This document shows positions 22,626 through 35,447 of a stretch of DNA of 64,000 nt, piece by piece. Position 1 is the first letter of the stretch. Each line of letters starts with the position of its first letter. Where the stretch lies: contig NC_023756.2 of assembly GCF_000499845.2 (NCBI RefSeq), positions 3,901,306-3,965,305 on the forward strand, given 5' to 3'. Position numbers and translations under genes: made by a program. This DNA is from Phaseolus vulgaris (Eukaryota > Streptophyta > Magnoliopsida > Fabales > Fabaceae). The notes beneath the pieces are model-generated. The model saw nothing but the letters and a program-made list of their open reading frames with translations. It made no database searches and was not told the origin of the DNA.

Positions 22626-23423
22626 ATGTGGAGCTTTGCATCAAATTGCATTGCTGGAACTGTGGGAGTGAAAAATGATTCTTCAAAGCCTACTCAATCT
22701 ACTTCAGAATGTTCCGACGACGAGACTTCTATTATAGGCAGAGAGGAAGGATTGGAATGCCCAATATGCTGGGAATCCTTCAATATTGTTGAAAACGTGC
22801 CCTATGTTTTATGGTGTGGCCATACTCTTTGTAAAAATTGCATCCTTGGATTGCAATGGGCTGTTGTGAAATTTCCAACGCTGCCTGTTCAACTTCCCCT
22901 TTTTATCTCCTGTCCGTGGTGCAACCTTCTATCTTTTCGTTTAGTTTACCGTGGAAACCTTAAATTCCCTCGCAAAAACTACTTTCTTCTCTGGATGGTT
23001 GAGAGCATGAACGGTGATAGACTGAAATCACATTCACCTTTCTGTGGTGATAACCAACACCACTCAATTAAAGACAATTTAACCATGGGAAGCCAGGTAA
23101 GCCATGGAAACCATCGGAGGGGGCAAGTTCACCATCCAGAGATATCAAATCATAATCAATATCATGGCAATACTGGTAATCTCCTCAATATGGAAAGACT
23201 CCATGTTTATATTCGGAAGTCACTGTTATTCTTTGTCCAGGTGACAGCAAAGTTCCCATTGGTCATTATATTTCTTTTAATTCTCTTATATGCAATACCA
23301 GCCAGTGCAGCCATTTTGGCTCTGTATGTACTTGTTACAATTCTGTTTGCCCTCCCATCTTTTCTCATTTTGTACTTCTCATATCCTAGTTTGGATTGGC
23401 TTGTCAGGGAAATTATCGCTTAA
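22626..23423 (+). CDS. RING-type E3 ubiquitin ligase with C-terminal membrane segments
   Basis: A single coding exon encodes 265 residues. A C3HC4 RING is visible: CPIC at 45-48, C64, H66, C69, C72, then CPWC at 96-99. The loop between the third and fourth ligand pairs is longer than usual (23 residues between C72 and C96). After it, FRLVYRGNLKFPRKNYFLLWMVESMNGD is a highly ordered-looking block, shared, as I recall, by a small family of plant RING proteins. Residues 203-258 are strongly hydrophobic (PLVIIFLLILLYAIPASA, then ALYVLVTILFALPSFLILY), predicting two membrane spans near the C-terminus with the RING facing the cytosol. It should pass ubiquitin from an E2 to membrane-associated targets; the substrate is unknown. 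The start is the first ATG after a splice acceptor and precedes an acidic, Ser-rich N-terminus. Confidence 0.88.
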   Translation: MWSFASNCIAGTVGVKNDSSKPTQSTSECSDDETSIIGREEGLECPICWESFNIVENVPYVLWCGHTLCKNCILGLQWAVVKFPTLPVQLPLFISCPWCNLLSFRLVYRGNLKFPRKNYFLLWMVESMNGDRLKSHSPFCGDNQHHSIKDNLTMGSQVSHGNHRRGQVHHPEISNHNQYHGNTGNLLNMERLHVYIRKSLLFFVQVTAKFPLVIIFLLILLYAIPASAAILALYVLVTILFALPSFLILYFSYPSLDWLVREIIA

Positions 23424-26338
23424 GATTGTGAACTAGTACAGGAGCCAACTTTGGAAACATTAAGTCAACAGCATATATCTTCTACTTTGTAATTAGCCGA
23501 CATCCCTTTTTCAAGCTGTCATTCATCTTCCCATTAGGGGTCACTCTCAATCTCTGTATACTTGAGTCTTGATTTTAGCTCCAGTTGAAGTTGGCTAGTT
23601 GGTGGGTGTAATGTCAGTTTCCGGTTGTCAACCAGGGCTGTGTGATTGGGTAATGACAAATGCTTGTACCTTTTCCTGGTGGCAAGTATTTGTCTGATTA
23701 TGTCAAGTTTTGTTTTGTATGGATGGACACATGGATGCTACTTCCATTTCAGCTTATGCTATTATGTTTGTTAAGTTGTATATAGTAATCATGTTATTTG
23801 TCCGCCCATGTATTGAAATGCAATCTGCACAATTTGAAATTAGTGATATTCTGTCTGTTCTTGGCTGCTACAACTTCTGCTACTCTATTTCAGAAGTGTA
23901 TATTTAATGTATGTCTTGCTGTATAGAAGGTCTGGCACCTTGTTTAAGAAATGCATGTCTCACATTTTATGCAGACATAATGGAGTTTGACAAAGGTTTT
24001 AGGATACATGAATGACAGTGACTTAACCAGAACATGAGCACTTGTCTCTGATCTTTTGATGTAGGCAATATATAAATGGATCTTAGTTTGAAAAAACTAC
24101 TTTTAATGAAAATTTGGCGATTAAAGAGATTTGTTGTTGTTGTTATATATGTATATATATATATATATATATATAAATAATTCATATTTTTCAACCTTTT
24201 TTAGTATTTATAAACTAGTTAGGATATAGTTTTTCAAGGAACAGACCATTATATAAAAGCTATAATATAAATTTATTGTGATGTTTTAATAAATATAATT
24301 TTTATGTAAATATTCTATAATAAAAAATGTAAAATAGTTTCTCCATATTCTAGTGGTTAATTAACTCGAAACATATAATATTATATATTAATAAAATTAT
24401 TGGTTTGGTTTGAGTATTGAAGCTAAAAAGCTAAAATGAATTTATCAATTAAGAAGAAAACAGTGTAATTGAAGTTTTAAATATTTTAAATTCAATCTAA
24501 AGCATTTATAATTCTACAACATTTTTTCTGAATTTTTTAAATTTGAAATTTTGGAAACACTTTTTTGGATTTTTCTTATTGGAATTCCTTTTCCATAAAT
24601 TATTTGGATTTTTTTTTTCTAAAATTTTATTTTCAGAATACAAAAATTCTATTTCAATTTTTTTAATCTATTTTTCAATTTTAAATTTCCAATTTCAAAG
24701 AGCAATTTTGAAATTTCAAAATTGATTCGGTACAAGTTCAAAATCATTGGTTCAAGAAATAATTGCCCATTTTCTTGACTTAATTTTTTGTTAAAAAAAA
24801 AAACAATAGCCCAATATTTGCAGTTTTCATTAGCTATTATTCAATGCATTTGGACAAGTTCGTGTTCATTTCAAAGTTCTAAAATATGCTTATTTGAGTA
24901 TACAATGAAACTGAAAACAAAGTAATATGAATTGCTTTATCTAGTATTTGGCTGTTCTTCCACAAAACTTGTTTTACAAACTAATATAACCTAATTTGAT
25001 AGTACATTTTTTTATGAAATTTATGTATACGCTTTGAATATTCAAGATTAATTATTGTTTCAAAATTTTAATTATGTGTTCAATCTCTAAAATTAAGAGT
25101 AAATGCAGTTTTGATCTTTTTTTTTTTTTAAATTGTCCCTCAAATTTTAGTATCTAGAGACTAAAAGATGTTTTTTTTTTTTTCAAATTCTGGAGACTAA
25201 TTTTATCTTTAAATTTAAATTATCAAAATTGAATTCATTCCAACTTTTTTTAAGACTTAAAAAACATAATTAAGTATTATTTAAAATATTAATTATAGTA
25301 GTTCTTTAGGCATAATTCAGAGAGAAATTATAGAAAAAAAGTTATTCTTATGCATAACAAATTGTCGTATCCATTACTAAAAGTATTTTAAGACCACCCT
25401 TTGAGAAAATACATTTTTATATTTATTTTTAACAAATGAATTTGAATCAGTGATCGATATTTAGTCTTTCAATCAACTGAATATTTGATTTAGCTCTTAA
25501 TCTGTAAAATAGTATAATTTAATCTTAAATTTTATAACCTAACATCCAAAAGTTCTTAAAAGTTTAATTTAATATTGAATTGATCCTGAAATATTACAAC
25601 AGAATATAATTATTACATATTTTATGCATTCAATCACAGTGTTCATACATTGAAAGACTAATTTTATCCTAAAAGAAACTAAATCATACTAATTTATATA
25701 TTCAAATACCAAAATCATTATTTATCCTATTTTTACTTATACAAAATTGTCTTATTGTTATATTTTTTTATTTCCAAATATTTATATAAAACGAATAAAC
25801 TGTCTTAACTTTATTTAAAAAATATTAGTTCTAATTTTCAAATCCATTTGCTCAATAAACTTAGAGATTAATTCAAAAGTTTCCAGTTTATCAAATTTAG
25901 GGTGAAAATAAAATAAAATAAAATTATCTTTTTACTTATTTTTATACTTTATTCTTTAATATATTATTTTCTCACCTTATCCTTAGTGTATCTTGTAATA
26001 TTTGTCTGAGAGAAATAAATATGTAATTAATAAATATTGAATAACTTTAAGTTTTATTTTGTTTATAACACTTTAAGATTCAGAATCATACATAGAATCT
26101 CTTATTCAACAAGAATGAGATGACAGATTTTTACTTCTTAGTGTAGTTTCTGAATAAACACTGTATTCTCACATTTTAGACTGTTATATAATTATTAAAA
26201 GTTTTTAATCAGTTGATAAGGTAGTTTTGTCCTTATCCAAAGGTAGTTATGTTTTCTTGTACACTTCAAACATTAGCATTACTTCACTGCTTCCACAATA
26301 AATCTGAGGTTCATAAGGACAATCCACCAACAAAAGTC
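23424..26338. other. AT-rich intergenic region
   Basis: The 3' UTR of the RING gene probably extends a few hundred bases past 23424. The rest is AT-rich with poly-T/poly-A runs (about 25110-25185). A stretch at 24540-24730 rich in TTTGAAATTTCAAAA-like words is echoed at about 32500-32695, suggesting a degenerate dispersed repeat. No gene is visible. Confidence 0.55.
24144..24176. repeat. TA microsatellite
   Basis: This is an (AT)n run with one interrupting GTA, preceded by a short TTG repeat (24131-24142). Confidence 0.85.
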
Positions 26339-26344
26339 CACGTG
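26339..26344. promoter_or_regulatory. G-box upstream of the DUF4336 gene
   Basis: CACGTG in the context GTCCACGTGTCC lies about 95 bp before the ATG at 26439. G-boxes are bound by bZIP and bHLH factors and are common in promoters of light-responsive plastid genes. Whether this one is used is inference. Confidence 0.5.
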
Positions 26345-26438
26345 TCCAAAGCATATCCAACAGTGCTTACCACTGCACTTGTTAATTACTGTTTCAAAAC
26401 CATTGCTTTATGGTGACAAAGTGAGGTTTCATCAAAAA

Positions 26439-29400
26439 ATGGTGGCACCCATTGCTGTTTCTTCTCCAAAGTCCACACTTTTGCAGAACCCCATCTACTT
26501 GGGTGACTCAAGTTCAAGTTTTGCTGGGGGATCTTTGAAGGGTCTTTGCTTGCATCTGAAACCAAGGCCACAAAGAAGAGACTTGGCCAATTTGGTGGTG
26601 GCTTCAGCCACTCCAAGTGTCACAAAGAGCAATTCTGGTGGCAGGTTTTACTTCAACATCACTGGATTCCCTTTCCCACTTGGTCCTTTTCTCAACAGGT
26701 CCACTATTAGGACTGAGGTATGCCTTCTTGCTTTATCTGATGTTTGGATGACTGTTTTGATCATTTTGAATTGATTTGGTTGAGGTTTTTGTTCCTTGAA
26801 TTGCATATCTATGACTTGATGTTGATAGTGATGTAGTCATGCATGCAAAAGTGTTTGCTCTGTGAATCAATCAGAAATCATTCTAATGACTTTTATGAAA
26901 GTTGTTATAAAGGTCAACAAGTTTGATTGTTTCTTTTTGGATGATGGTGTAAAAAACCTTTACAATGTCAACATGTATGTATATTTTTTTTTCCTAATTT
27001 CTCTGGGAAAGTAATTCATGGTATATCAGATGGATTATTGATTGAATGAACAATGAAGAAATTCCTGAGACTAGATGTGAAAATCACTGTAACCTCTACT
27101 TCTATTGGATTCAAATAAAATGCTTTTAACTACTTGGTGAAATAAGTTTTGCTTTGGCTTTGCTTACAAAGCTTAGTGGCATATTGTTGGCATTTCCTTG
27201 TTCATAGAAGTCCTGTTATTTCTTGGGAACATTTTGCTACAAATTTTGGCTGGAAATTCTGTTCTTGAGACACTAACAGCTACTGTTCTCTTAATCATGT
27301 TGTAGGCTGTGAAGGGTTGTATATGGCTATTCGAACAAGAGCAGGCACTAGGCTTCAGCAGTGTTTCCACAAACATAAGAATGACTGTTATCAAACTCAA
27401 ATCTGGGGGCTTATGGGTTCATGCACCCATAGCACCAACTGATGAGTGTATTCAGGTTCACCTCTTACTTTGAGCTTGCAAACTTGTAAATTGTAGTAAA
27501 CCTCAATGAAAGTAAAACAATGTTAGTGTTTTGAAATCTGCAACCTTAGTAAGAGTAATGCAAACTTTGATTCCTTATCCATGCTGCTTGGCAATTTCTA
27601 TTACTTGATCAAGGTTACTTTTACAAGAACATGAATATAGTAAAAAACCACATCAAGAGGGTGATTTTGTTATGCCTTCTTAACATGCCATTTTTTTTGT
27701 TTCTTGCAGCTTATTAAGGAATTGGGGGCTCCTGTTGAATATATTGTTCTCCCCACTTTTGCTTATGAGCACAAAGTATTTGTTGGTCCATTTTCTAGAA
27801 AATTTCCCCTTGCTCAGGTATGGGTGGCACCAAGGCAATGGAGTTGGCCATTGAACTTACCATTGGAATTCTTCGGTATTTTTCGTGCTAAAACCTTGAT
27901 AGACGATGATTTATCCACTCCTTGGGCTGGAGAAATAGAGCAAAAGATTCTAAGCTCACCAGAAGTTGGTAATTACCACTTCTTCATACATAATTTTAGA
28001 CTTGGGGCATGTTTGGGTTAAGAGCTAAATTGAAACACTTATTTACTCAGAACTTATTAAATAAGCTTTCTTGAATACATTTCACAATGAAGTTTATTGA
28101 AATAGGCTACAACAAAAAAGAAAGAAACCTTATCCCACTAGGTAAAGTCAGTTACATGGATCATATGTTGTCATTCGACATGGTTAAGTACCAACATTTT
28201 GAAGATATTATTTACCTTGAGATGCTTTGTAACAACTTCCAGTGATCCCTTCTTTGCCTGTTCTCTAACCACATTGATCAAATGAAAGGTGGGAGAGGTT
28301 ATAACACATAAGTCACTTTTATAAGCTTAACCAAATGTTTGCTAAGTAATTGTATAATAAGGTTTGTAGAATCTCTTCTAAATGCCTTTCGATCCTTGTA
28401 AATCCATGATGAAAAATCTTATTTATGTTATCCTCACAGAGTGAAAGAAACAAATATTGTAATCCTATTTTTATAGTAGTGGAGACATTTTTTGGACTAG
28501 GTCCCGTGTTTTTTCATTTCTCAAGTTGAGGAAGTTTTCCCACGTTAAAAATTTTCGGTGTCATTATTCTATTTTTGCTCTATTTTCTATTATTTGTTTA
28601 TTGTTTCGGCAAGTGTCCATTTTGTATCTACACCAAAAAGGAAGAATTAGTTCTGATTTTCTCAACAATGTACTCCTGGTTGTTTTAGGAATAGGACCTT
28701 ATGTGGAGGTAGCTTTCTACCACAAACCTTCAAAAACACTATTGGTGACAGACGCTGTTATTTTTGTCCCAAGACAACCACCTGAGTGTATAAGCAAAGA
28801 ATCCTTGTTAGCATCTGCACAAAATGGTTTAGCTGTGAAACTTCTGAGTAAAGGAAAGGAGGTACCTGATGATCCTGTAGTTGACAACAAAAGCAACCGG
28901 CAAAAAGGTTGCCTCTATTGTGATTATTATTATTTTCAACTTGCACTAAGCATGTTACTTTTCATTTGACATCAGTGTCAAATTGAACCTGATGGTTCTA
29001 TTCTGCAGGATGGGAAAGAATGGTCCTACAAATCTTGTTTCTTGGTCCATCAAATCTTTTAGAACCTAATGCAAGCTTTGCACAGATGTCACAGAAGTTG
29101 ATAGTTTCACCAATTGTTAAGACTCTGGTCTTCAGCAAAGTTCCTGAGAAGGTAATACAATGAAGTTCCAAAAATGTATGATATCCTTCAATTTTTTGTA
29201 CATGCAGTTAAATCTGTTAAAATGTTCTTGGTGGGTTCTGCATAAGCAAAACTTATGCATTTTAGTGGATTAAAATCAAATAAATCTATTGCGCATCGAA
29301 TTAAATGTGATTCCATCAATTAAATCAGACAAGTATCAGATTTTGCCTTCTATTTCTAATATGTAAATCTGATTTAGTTTGTTAATTTGTTCTAATTTTA

Positions 29401-31375
29401 TTTCCATATTTCACTTTGAACTATTTAATGGTTTAAATCAGAAATGTCTACAAAAAATTTCTACAGCTTTTAAAACCTTATTCATGTGTCTTTTAACATC
29501 TTATTGTATAAAGTTTAACTAATAATCAAACTAGACACACATCAGCATTAGATCTAATATAAGGTTGAAATCTTCAAATCTTCATCACTTGTAAGGAGGC
29601 ATTGCATCACTTGTCAACAAACTCCCCAACAAGTAATCTTCTTCTCCCTCTTTGCATCATCAAATGTAATTGTATATTTTTTAAAAATTAAGCTATCAGA
29701 AGATTCTTTTTCACACAAAGACTTAGATTTTCATCAATAAAAGAGATTGCAGTACATGACATTTCTTAACTTGATTAAAAACTCAGAAACACAACAATAA
29801 ACTAACTCAAACATTACAGAGAAAACAAGGAAAATACATAGGAAACGCTCAGGGGTTGAAAATGAATCATTTTAGTTAACTGGAGCTGAGAACTTTGCAG
29901 CTCTAGATTTTGAAAAAGTTCAACCTTCTTTTGTTTTCCTCTGAGCTTCTCCTTGATATTCACCTCGATTCTCTTCCCTGACATTTTTCATTGAAACATC
30001 AAGTGCAGGACCATATTCCTGAAAATTCCAACCATTGTCATATTCTTCCATACTCATTCTATCAAGAGGTGCATTGTTGATGTAATTAGTGGCAATTAAC
30101 TTTTGTGATGTTTCTCCATGCAAAAAGACATCAAAATGCTCAAGATCTTGGGAGATAAACATAGCATAAGGAAACTTATAATTTGAAAATCCTTTTGCCT
30201 TAAGCATGATGCCACAAATAACACAAGGCTAGTTTACCTTAACTTTTCTCTTAAGTGCATAAAGAAGAATCTAATCACTTCATCTGAAAGACCATGATTG
30301 CTCCCCCTTGATTTAAGTTGCCAAGCTAAAATGAAAGTCAATATTTTGTCATAAACTTCCATAACTCCAGCATTAAAACCTTTGACCCTTGAATTAGATC
30401 TCTAAAGCAAGATTTATAAACCTTGAGCTTGTTAAACCTGCAAGAGTTGGAGTACTGTTTCCACAAACATCAAGTCCATTTAGAAGCAGCACCCCAAATT
30501 GAGTCATCAACAATAATGTCCACACCTTTTACTTTGGACTAAAGAATAATTCCATCAATTCTCATATTAGTATAAAAGACCTTAACAAGATCAGGATAAT
30601 ACTTATCATCTAATTCAAGAAATAGAGACCATTTGTAGTCTTACTTTCTATGTGGAGATTTTTTACTTGACTTACTTACATTGTGAAGGATTTAGACCCA
30701 ACAATATATGTATGTTTTCCTAATGTTTTATATTTTAGACTCTAGTTTTGTTGGAATGTCTGTGTCCTAGTCAAGTCTGGTGTTTATGCTTCATGATATC
30801 AGTCAGAATATAGTGACAAAGTAAGATATTTTATATTATCATTCAATTACAAATTGTTATGAGATAAGTTTGTTCATTTTTGCACTTACTATCTAAAAAT
30901 TCATATTTTGGCACCATTTCTAATAGTGTACAATAATTAAACTCTGAACTAAAAGTGAAAACTAAGTAAACCAAGTTAATTCCAAGAGTCACAAATTTGA
31001 ATTGAAAATGTTGAGGGAATAAAAGTAGATGAAAAACCCCTGAATTCACATTTTGAGTTACTTGTTATGATGCAGGTTAGAGAATGGGTTGATAGCATTT
31101 CCAGAGATTGGAGGTTCAAGAGAATAATCCCTGCTCACTTTGCTGCTCCAATAAGTGCTAGCAGGTCTGATTTCAGGGCTGCATTTGCATTTCTGGATGA
31201 GTTTCTGGTGGAAAGTAATGCTGCATGGCCTTCACTCTCCCTTCTCTTCTCATCAATCATGGGAAAAGCAGCCAGCTATTTTCCTCCAGATGACATGAGG
31301 ACCCTTTCATCCCTTGACCAGTTTTTGGTGTCTGTTGGAGCTGTGAAGAAAACTGTTTCAGGTAGGAAAAGGTGA
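26439..31375 (+). CDS. Plastid-targeted DUF4336 protein
   Basis: Six exons, 26439-26717, 27306-27455, 27710-27968, 28689-28907, 29009-29151 and 31076-31375, join with consistent phases to give 449 residues. The first 60 or so residues are rich in Ser, Lys and Arg and poor in acids, a likely chloroplast transit peptide. The body matches the DUF4336 family: GCIWLFEQEQALGF, then MTVIKLKSGGLWVHAPIAPT, GAPVEYIVLPTFAYEHKVFV, and AQVWVAPRQWSWPLNLP. The family has a fold distantly related to metallo-hydrolases, but the usual HxHxDH motif is not present here. Its biochemical role is unknown. Exon 6 encodes a conserved tail (WRFKRIIPAHFAAPI). An upstream in-frame extension to 26379 lacks an ATG, so 26439 is chosen. 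Introns 3 and 5 hold transposon debris. Confidence 0.92.
28004..28345. mobile_element. Candidate MITE in DUF4336 intron 3
   Basis: The left end, GCATGTTTGGGTTAAGAGCT (starting about 28008), is mirrored at the right by the complement GCAAACATTTGGTTAAGCTT (about 28324-28343). The similarity continues inward to an ACTTAT word. Motifs such as TTTGGTTAAGCTTAT are typical of legume inverted-repeat elements. The target duplication is not clear. A LINE 3' tail lies inside it. Confidence 0.4.
28104..28270 (-). mobile_element. LINE 3' end fragment in DUF4336 intron 3
   Basis: On the minus strand the piece ends GATCCATGTAACTGAC, then CTAGTGGGATAAGG, then a T-rich tail ending TTTTGTTGT. This is the same tail block as at 14.6 and 60.9 kb. 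Upstream of it is a short stretch aligning loosely with the end of the LINE coding region. It is a severely 5'-truncated copy. Confidence 0.6.
29900..30660 (-). mobile_element. Decayed plant-retroelement gag-like fragment in DUF4336 intron 5
   Basis: On the minus strand, successive frames read YYPDLVKVFYTNMRIDG (about 30600), KVKGVDIIVDDSIWGA (about 30520), FNKLKVYKSCFRD (about 30430), then LAWQLKSRGSNHGLSDEVI (about 30300). The longest open piece is 29920-30207, with MLKAKGFSNYKFPYAMFISQ. I recognise these in this order as the putative plant transposon protein (gag-like) domain widespread in legume LTR elements. Stops and frameshifts separate the pieces, so it is inactive. The orientation is opposite to the host gene. 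Confidence 0.75.
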
Positions 31376-34300
31376 GAGAGAGAGAGGTGCATCACAACTT
31401 GTTAACTTTGCAAATGTAAAGTAACTCTAATTTTGTTGCATCAGGAGTTTGATCCTTGAAGATGTAAATGTTGTTGTTTGACATTGATCTATACAAATAG
31501 AGAAGATATTTTGCATGGAAGAAGATCTTTCACAGATAAACCCTTGGTAATTTAAATTGAGTTGAAAATTATATGTAAAAACGAGTAAGACGAATATATG
31601 GGGGAGATCCCACCATATACTGCAAATCTCACCTTATAAACCAGTCTCATAAGATCGAGTTAGATTTAAAGTTTATTTAGGAAAAATTTTACTTAAAAAT
31701 TGATTTTAATGTAAATATATGATTAAAATATTACATGGTTGAAAATCATCATGATGAGTAATACAAAATTGAGTGTTCTTAACCTTTTTCACAATTTGGA
31801 AAGTTTGATTATATAAAGATTGGTTGAGATTATGAATAAGAAGGATGGAGACTTTGTAACAAATTTTGAAGTTAGTGGGTGTGATGTTAGTATTTTTTTA
31901 TATATATAATAATTTTATAATTGGATGATAATGTGTTTTATCTACAAAATATTGTACTTAAATTCTTCTTTATATAAAGCAAGCAAGCTTTGATGATAAA
32001 AAGTTTCAATTAGTGACTATTATAGCATTAAAATTCAATGAGATTTGATAATAGCATTTTTTTTTATTCATTTTGTCCTTATACATTTCTCTATAAATAG
32101 TTTTTTTTTCTTCATTTTATCATTTTTTTAATTTTCACACATTATGGGTTCCTTAAACTTTTAGCGATGATGTATTATAAAAAAAAAAACACAAAGGGAC
32201 AACGTTTACAAAATAATTGTTTTGATCTTTTTTTTTGCCACGTGGTCATTTTATTATGAACTTAGAAAATTAGTAAAACGTGTGAAAATTACAACAAATT
32301 GATGGTAAAGTATTTTGAAAATATTAGAGGATAAAACTTGCGAAATGATTAGTTAATAAAAATGTTCTTATACGTAAAATAATAAAAATGTTCTTAAATA
32401 AAAAAAAAAGGTGCGAATAAAAATATTTTTGGATTTGGATTTTTATATCTGAAACACATTTTTTAATTATGAAAATTATTTTCTTAAATGAATTTTTAGA
32501 TATTTTTTTCAGAATATATTTTTTACATTTTGGGTTTGTTTCTCAGAATGAAATTTTGATTTTCGAATTTTATTTCGAAATTTGATTTCCAAAACAGAAT
32601 AATCTATTCCAGATTTATTTTTCTAAAAAATATTTCTTGAATTTCAGATTTTCAAATTTAAAATGAAGAGTAATTTTGAAATTTCAAAAGTGAATCAAGT
32701 GCACTTCACAATGGGTAAGGTGCAGTCAGAAATTTTCCTTCACCAAAAAGATAAGGGCACTATATTTGAAGGCCCATAATATTTGACTAATAATTCATTT
32801 TATTATAATATTAAAAAAATTGAGATAATTAAAATGTTATTCCACTTAAATTAAGTACCTATTAACCTTCACTATCTCTTACTTCTCACATCTTCTAGTT
32901 CTTCTCAACAAGTAATCAAAGGATGAAAATCAAATAAAATAATTATATAGACTAAAGTCAAAATTAGTTAATTCTTATTAAAGTTTTGTTAGTTGATGAA
33001 AGCTATATGGAATAGGTCAATCTTAAGAAAGGACAAATTTTAGCTCAAGTATGGGCAAAAGGGTTTGAACCTTGTTACTAAATTCCCTAAGCATGATGAT
33101 GACATTAAGAAGAAGAAAAAAAAGATAACAATGTCAAATGGATCATGGTAGAAGATAACTTTTTATGTGGATTTTTTTAACTTCTTCAACTTCCTCTTTG
33201 CTACTTTCTTATGATTGGTATGTTGGAAAGTTTGTTTCAATATTATATTTTTGGGTATGTTTTTGTTAGGAAGTTAAATTGATGAATGTTGAAAAGGAAA
33301 AATCAAACATATATGTAGGGGGAATGGAGTAATGTTGTTGGCTATAAAATATCATGATGCTCAAAATGTTGATGATAAAATTAATAGATTATTGGTTAAT
33401 TTGTGAAACATTTTCTAGTAGTATGCATGAAGTTATGTTCATTTATTGTATTCCATATGTAATTTTAGTATTTCAAATTTATATTATGTAAATAGGGTAT
33501 TTTTGGTATTACAATTTGCTAATATAAATTACATTTTCTACAACTATATACAAGGTTGGTTAAAAATAACTAAAATAAATAAAAATGGGGTGTCATTTTT
33601 ATAAATATTGAACATATATTAGATTAGTTACTTGAAAAATCAATATAAAATGTAATAGGTCATAACTAAAACTAGAAAGAATAAAATTACACACCAAATC
33701 TAAAGGATCAAAAGTCAAATCCATGAAAATATAAAAAAGAAAAATAAGATTTCTCTTTTCGAAAAAAGTTAATGTAATTTTTTTTTCTTGGCTTAACTTT
33801 TAAGTAGCAGTTAACATTAGATGAGAGTGGATAGAAAGGCTATGACCCAAATTAGGTTAACATGGAATCTAAGTGAAAAATTAATAAAATAATGAGAGAA
33901 GAAGAATATATTATTTCTTGGTTTTGCTTAAAAAAAAGAGTGAATGATTCAACATTATCCTTTAACATTAATATATAAAAAAATAAAAAATAAATATATA
34001 TATAAATTAGGCACGTGTTTGGTTGCACATCTTATATATCTCATTCTTTAAATCACATCAAATAAGAAAAATAATAGAGAAGTTACAAATAGTGTACCTT
34101 CTTTGGTGGGTAAAGAGAGTTTTGAAACCCTACTTTTTTTTAGAAGTTTCATTAGAGACTTGTTTGATTTTGTGAAATTCCATGTCTCAAATTATTTATT
34201 TACATCCATCACCAATTCATTATGCAATTTTGGTCAATTAATGTGTTTTTCTCACATTCAAACTTACTTTTCCAACAAAGAAAAAAGTTATAAGATACAC

Positions 34301-34828
34301 ATTTATAATCCTCCTAACCCACCATTCACCACATTATAATACTACCATAAATTTTTAATACATTGAAACAACCATGATTTTTTCCACCAAAACTATTATA
34401 CCTTTTCAAAATATAGTTCAAAGGGTCATTAATATTGAACTTATCAATGGAAAATACTCATAAAGTTATTACCTTTATCATTGTTTAAATTGCCATTGTG
34501 TTAAAACTAAAATTTACATGGATAAATAATCAAAGAGATGTTAATTGTAATATTTTAAAAAAATGACATGTTTACATGTTAAAATTAAAATAAAATACTT
34601 TTTTCTTTCTCATGAGTTCACAAAATGTCATGCATTACCTACAATATGAACAATTGAAATTTTCATTTTGACCTATTAGAAGAGCAAGAAATTCAACATG
34701 TTTTTCACATCTAACCTAACTATAAGAAACTAGAAGATACACATTTCTTTGACACATTTAATCCTCCTAGTTGGAGGGTCACCTTCACTATGCTTAGCCA
34801 CCAACTTACTTTCTCATCAATATCATTC

Positions 34829-34837
34829 TATATATAC

Positions 34838-34891
<54 letters not shown>
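34829..34891. repeat. Compound TA/GA microsatellite
   Basis: An (AT)n tract with two interrupting ACATA units runs into (GA)n near 34876-34891. Confidence 0.9.
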
Positions 34892-35408
34892 GAATCCTAT
34901 GAAATTTGATATTTTTGTGTTATTTATGTTTTAAATTTTGCATCTTTCTTCTTCTATGTGTTTGTGTGAACCACAACTTTGTTAATGCTTAAAGGCATGC
35001 ATGGTTCCCTACATTTTGTGCAATTTGAATTCTTTCCCACAAAATAATTTAAAAAGCACAACTTTTTCATTACTTTTCTTTTCCCATAAACCACTCTAGA
35101 TATTTCCCAACCCCACATGGGTGCCCAACTTTCTATAAAAAAAAATAGGTTAGATTACCTCTCATTATTCATTTATTTTCTATTAATAAAAAATTATTTA
35201 ATTTTTTTAAAAAAGTAATATGATCAATCTATGGGTTAAAATTTATTTGTTTATATAATGCTTAATCTTGTTTTTTTTTGGGACAATATTTTAAGGCTAA
35301 TAACTAATGACTAGTATGTATTAAGAGACATGATTTTTGCAAATTTGTTACTATTAGAAATACAAAAAATTAAATTAATTAAATTATAGAGAAAGTAATT
35401 AAGTGTAT

Positions 35409-35409
35409 A

Positions 35410-35442
<33 letters not shown>
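35409..35442. repeat. TA microsatellite
   Basis: This is an uninterrupted (AT)n run of about 17 dinucleotides. Confidence 0.9.

Positions 35443-35447
<5 letters not shown>

Noticed and set aside
24543..24725. 60-aa Phe-rich ORF
   Set aside because: It is low-complexity AT-rich sequence that is echoed at about 32.5 kb, so probably repeat-derived.
34829..35442. Alternating TA tracts as possible matrix-attachment or regulatory regions
   Set aside because: They are simple microsatellites; nothing else supports a function.
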